In this document: positions 61,669 through 64,000 of the stretch, piece by piece
Numbering within the stretch: the stretch's first letter is position 1
How the letters are laid out: the number at the start of each line of letters is the position of its first letter
Assembly (NCBI RefSeq): GCF_000397205.1
Contig: NC_021237.1
Span: 2,667,001-2,731,000 of the forward strand
Origin: Pseudomonas protegens CHA0
GTDB lineage: Bacteria > Pseudomonadota > Gammaproteobacteria > Pseudomonadales > Pseudomonadaceae
Length of the DNA: 64,000 nt
Reading direction: 5' to 3'
Notes under the pieces: generated by a model
Told to the model about the DNA's origin: nothing
Seen by the model: only the letters and a program-made list of their open reading frames with translations
The model's database searches: none
Position numbers and translations under genes: made by a program

Positions 61669-62310
61669 TCAGGCCGTTTGCCGGCGCATGGCCAGGATGG
61701 TGGTGCCAAAGAAGATAAAGGTGGAACCCACCACCCGGTTGACCCACTTGGACAGGGCCGGCCGGGTCAGCACGCCCTTGGCCCGGGAGGCCAGCACCGC
61801 GTAGACGCTGAGGGAGGTCAGGGACAGCGCCATGAAGATCAGGGTCAGGATGAAGAACTGCGGCAGCAGCGCGGCGTGCTGGTCGATGAACTGGGGGAAC
61901 AGGGCGGTGAAGAAGATGGTCGCCTTGGGGTTGGTGGCGGCGGTCAGGAAGGCCGACTTGAACAGCTTCAGGCGCGGCGGCTTGCCGACCTTGGTGCTGT
62001 CTGCGCTGGCTTCGCTCAGCAGTTGGCTCTTGCTGAACAGCTGCTTGGCACCCAGGTAGAACAGGTAGCCGGCACCGACGATCTTCACCGCGTTGAAAAT
62101 CCATTCGGAACTGGCGATCAGTGCCCCGAGGCCGAGCATGGCCGCGGCAGACATGCAGAACAGCCCGCTGACATTGCCCAACGATGACCAGATAGTGGAC
62201 TTGGCGCCGTAGGCCACGCTGTTGTGCAGCGCCACCAGGGTAGCGGGGCCGGGGCTGGCGATGGCGATGGCTGCCACCAGGGTGTAGGTCAGTATCGAGT
62301 GAGCATCCAT
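61669..62310 (-). CDS. LysE-family amino-acid exporter
   Basis: 213 residues from the ATG at 62310; the longer frame to 62463 lacks a plausible start. Six hydrophobic helices and the family segment IAIASPGPATLVALHNSVAYGAK near the N-terminus, with FLTAATNPKATIFFTALFPQF in the middle. RhtB/LysE proteins export basic amino acids or homoserine lactones. The unknown gene 13 bases downstream may be coupled. Confidence 0.92.
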   Translation of the reverse strand: MDAHSILTYTLVAAIAIASPGPATLVALHNSVAYGAKSTIWSSLGNVSGLFCMSAAAMLGLGALIASSEWIFNAVKIVGAGYLFYLGAKQLFSKSQLLSEASADSTKVGKPPRLKLFKSAFLTAATNPKATIFFTALFPQFIDQHAALLPQFFILTLIFMALSLTSLSVYAVLASRAKGVLTRPALSKWVNRVVGSTFIFFGTTILAMRRQTA

Positions 62311-62556
62311 GGTCCGGACTCGTCTTGCAGAAAAAGGGGGCTTGATTCTATCGGGGCCAGGGCGAGCTGTATGCCAGAAATTGACGGCTTTATCGAAGGG
62401 CGCGAACGGCGCAGGCCACCGCCTTCGAGGCGCATCGGTGCCCATTGTCAACCATTGCTGCAATCGATAGTTATCATCAAAAAGTGCAGGTTCCGTTTTT
62501 CCGGCAAAGGAGGAAGATAGCGCTTACACCGTGCTTGCTGCAGAAGGAAACACCCG

Positions 62557-63231
62557 ATGAGAATCTCGACTCTAGTGACCCTTGTGGTGCTTTTGATCGC
62601 GGGAACCGGGGCTTCTGCGGCCACCCTCGCCACTGACGACGCCTCCTGCCACTTCCTGCCCATGGCCGACAGCAGCACCGACCTGCAACACGCGCAGTCG
62701 GTAGGCGTGCTGTACAGCGAAAACACCATCAGCACCCTGCAATACCTGGAGCACTACCATGCGGTGGCGCTCAACGGGGCGAAGAATGCCGGCCTCGATC
62801 CGCGCATCAGCCAAGCCTTCGTCAACAGCTCGGACCCGAAACGGGCAATCGACTGGCTGATGGCTTCGCTGCAGAAGCATTTCGGTTCGGTGACCGTCTA
62901 TGACAGCCTTGACGCGGTGGTCCAGGCCCACCCCGATGTGGTGGTGATGCTCGATACCTACAACCAGTTGGTGACCAAGCGCAACAGCAAGGTCGAGGCG
63001 CGCTTCATCGCCAAGTTCTATGACGCCAACCTGCAGTACATCGGCCAGGCAGCCGGGATCCAGGCCAAGGAACTGCCGTCGGTCTGGGTACGGGGCAAGG
63101 CGGCGCCGGAGATCGCTGCGCAGATCAACCAGCAGACCGAGTTGCAGGTCGATGCCCTGAAGCAGTTCGACGCATCGCTCAAGGCCCTGGTGAGCCAGGG
63201 CGAAGCGGGGCAGATGGCGGCCAACAAATGA
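62557..63231 (+). CDS. Exported protein of unknown function
   Basis: 224 residues. Signal peptide ending near GASAATL (about residue 22). The mature domain is helical, with AQSVGVLYSENTISTLQYLEHYHAVALNGAK and a TELQVDALKQFDASLKAL end that may coil. Not recognised. It ends before a strong terminator. Confidence 0.75.
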   Translation: MRISTLVTLVVLLIAGTGASAATLATDDASCHFLPMADSSTDLQHAQSVGVLYSENTISTLQYLEHYHAVALNGAKNAGLDPRISQAFVNSSDPKRAIDWLMASLQKHFGSVTVYDSLDAVVQAHPDVVVMLDTYNQLVTKRNSKVEARFIAKFYDANLQYIGQAAGIQAKELPSVWVRGKAAPEIAAQINQQTELQVDALKQFDASLKALVSQGEAGQMAANK

Positions 63232-63253
63232 GTTGCAGGCAGGCCTGATGAAA

Positions 63254-63279
63254 AAAAGCCCCGAATGTTCGGGGCTTTT
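63254..63279 (+). terminator. Rho-independent terminator
   Basis: AAAAGCCCCGAA-TG-TTCGGGGCTTTT, a perfect 12-bp stem with A-run and T-run 22 bases after the exported-protein stop. It can also serve the convergent membrane-protein gene. Confidence 0.9.
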
Positions 63280-63317
63280 GCTTTGTGCCTGGCCGGGGGC
63301 AGCCTGTGGCGCGGTGC

Positions 63318-63542
63318 CTAGGCCGAGGCCAGAACCCCCGCGACCAGCAGCGCTATGCCCAGGTACCAGCCCCAGAGAAAGGGCCGGGCTTGCGGGTCTT
63401 TCCTGGCGTAGACGTACACATAGAAGGGAATGAACAGGCTGAGGATGGCATTGCCCAAAGAATTCTTCAGGGCCACGCAGAAAATCGCGAACTGCATCGC
63501 CACCGTAAGTGCCAGCCCTGACAGGATCAGGAACATAACCAT
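63318..63542 (-). CDS. Small two-helix membrane protein
   Basis: 74 residues with two hydrophobic helices (residues ~3-28 and ~53-72) and a short polar loop (YVYARKDPQARP). Inner-membrane protein of unknown function. GAG lies about 8 nt before the ATG; a second ATG two codons on is possible. Confidence 0.75.
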   Translation of the reverse strand: MVMFLILSGLALTVAMQFAIFCVALKNSLGNAILSLFIPFYVYVYARKDPQARPFLWGWYLGIALLVAGVLASA

Positions 63543-63732
63543 TGAATCGTCTCGCTATCGAATGAAGGTCGGTCACCCCCTCTGGTGCGTCGCGGCCCGG
63601 ATGCGGGCAGCGGCGCGCCAGAGGGAGCGGTGTGACGGGTTATCGACACGGCGGTGCAAAGCAATAGGCAAGGGTGCCGTCATCGACCCTTCATTCACTT
63701 GCGAGCGTTCACTGCTGGTGCCAGGCCGGGTT

Positions 63733-64000
63733 TCAGGCGCCGTTGCCCAGGGACGCCATGTCGATCACGAAGCGGTAGCGCACATCGGCCCGTTCCATGC
63801 GTTCGAAGGCCTGGTTGATGTCCTGCATGGCGATCATTTCGCAGTCCGGGAGGATGTTCTTGCGCGCGCAGAAGTCGAGCATTTCCTGGGTCTGGGCGAT
63901 GCCGCCGATGGGTGAACCGGCCAGCCGGCGCCGGCCCAGGAGCATGGGCAGGGTCAGTTGTTCGTCGATCGGCCCGACCTGGCCGACGATCACCAGGGTG
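63733..64000 (-). CDS. Zinc alcohol dehydrogenase YahK-like, C-terminal part
   Basis: 89 complete codons are visible, continuing past the right edge. LGRRRLAGSPIGGIAQTQEMLDFC, split here, and ILPDCEMIAMQDINQAFERM, then DVRYRFVIDMASL match the C-terminal end of YahK and other cinnamyl-alcohol-dehydrogenase-like zinc reductases. Such NADPH enzymes reduce aldehydes in the cytoplasm. The catalytic and zinc-binding regions lie outside the window. Confidence 0.88.
   Translation of the reverse strand, partial: TLVIVGQVGPIDEQLTLPMLLGRRRLAGSPIGGIAQTQEMLDFCARKNILPDCEMIAMQDINQAFERMERADVRYRFVIDMASLGNGA

Noticed and set aside
1..64000. CRISPR arrays, tRNA, rRNA or complete insertion sequences.
   Set aside because: No regular short repeats with spacers, no cloverleaf-like sequence and no transposase or integrase frame were found on either strand.

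Overview
The window looks like chromosomal DNA of a Pseudomonas, most likely from the P. fluorescens/protegens/chlororaphis group. The evidence is high-GC coding sequence with Pseudomonas-like codon use, MetE, two Fur-controlled FecI/FecR/TonB-receptor modules, REP-like palindromes, and many Pseudomonas-style singletons (GFA, DUF1289, DUF1993, EcsC and YkuD proteins). I found no tRNA, rRNA, CRISPR array, insertion sequence or integrase.

Left part (1-5.5 kb) is an accessory stretch of visibly lower GC. It holds an LRAT-fold putative acyltransferase with a hydrophobic tail, a 2OG-Fe(II) oxygenase fused to a seven-repeat WD40 propeller, a TetR repressor and HD phosphohydrolase transcribed divergently from that fusion across a palindromic operator, and an orphan colicin/pyocin DNase immunity gene. 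From 5.5 to 8.2 kb there is a DMT exporter and an SDR dehydrogenase opposite a MerR regulator.

From 8.3 to 15.1 kb lies one metabolic unit: an Lrp/AsnC regulator, a 1015-residue kinase-M23 peptidase-class III PLP enzyme, and a polar amino-acid ABC importer. It probably imports an amino compound, phosphorylates it and removes the phosphate by a PLP-dependent lyase reaction. From 15.2 to 19.7 kb is a sigma/anti-sigma/TonB receptor locus with haem-receptor features. A second such module for a ferric siderophore lies at 37.3-41.4 kb. Both start behind very similar 19-bp Fur boxes.

From 19.8 to 31 kb come a lipoprotein, a decayed HIT-protein gene, TrmK, LysR-DoxX-quinone oxidoreductase, two GNATs, an AraC regulator with tandem 21-bp-spaced sites in front of a Cys-nucleophile hydrolase, and relics of an ArsR-drug exporter pair. 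The 31-37 kb stretch is rich in immunity-like or conflict-linked small proteins: barstar, EcsC, an operon with a cREC_REC protein and a possible DNA-glycosylase-fold protein, and a DUF2442-DUF4375 fusion. This is the best place to look for an undescribed system.

The right part (41.6-64 kb) is mostly core: a SleB-like cell-wall hydrolase, GFA, an isoprenylcysteine-methyltransferase-like membrane protein, a YfcF GST, metE with a terminator and a 27-residue membrane peptide gene, a DMT exporter divergent from a MocR regulator, a chemoreceptor, an AlkB-like dioxygenase, two divergent L,D-transpeptidase-family genes, a periplasmic amidohydrolase, a LysE exporter, and a YahK-like alcohol dehydrogenase cut by the right edge.
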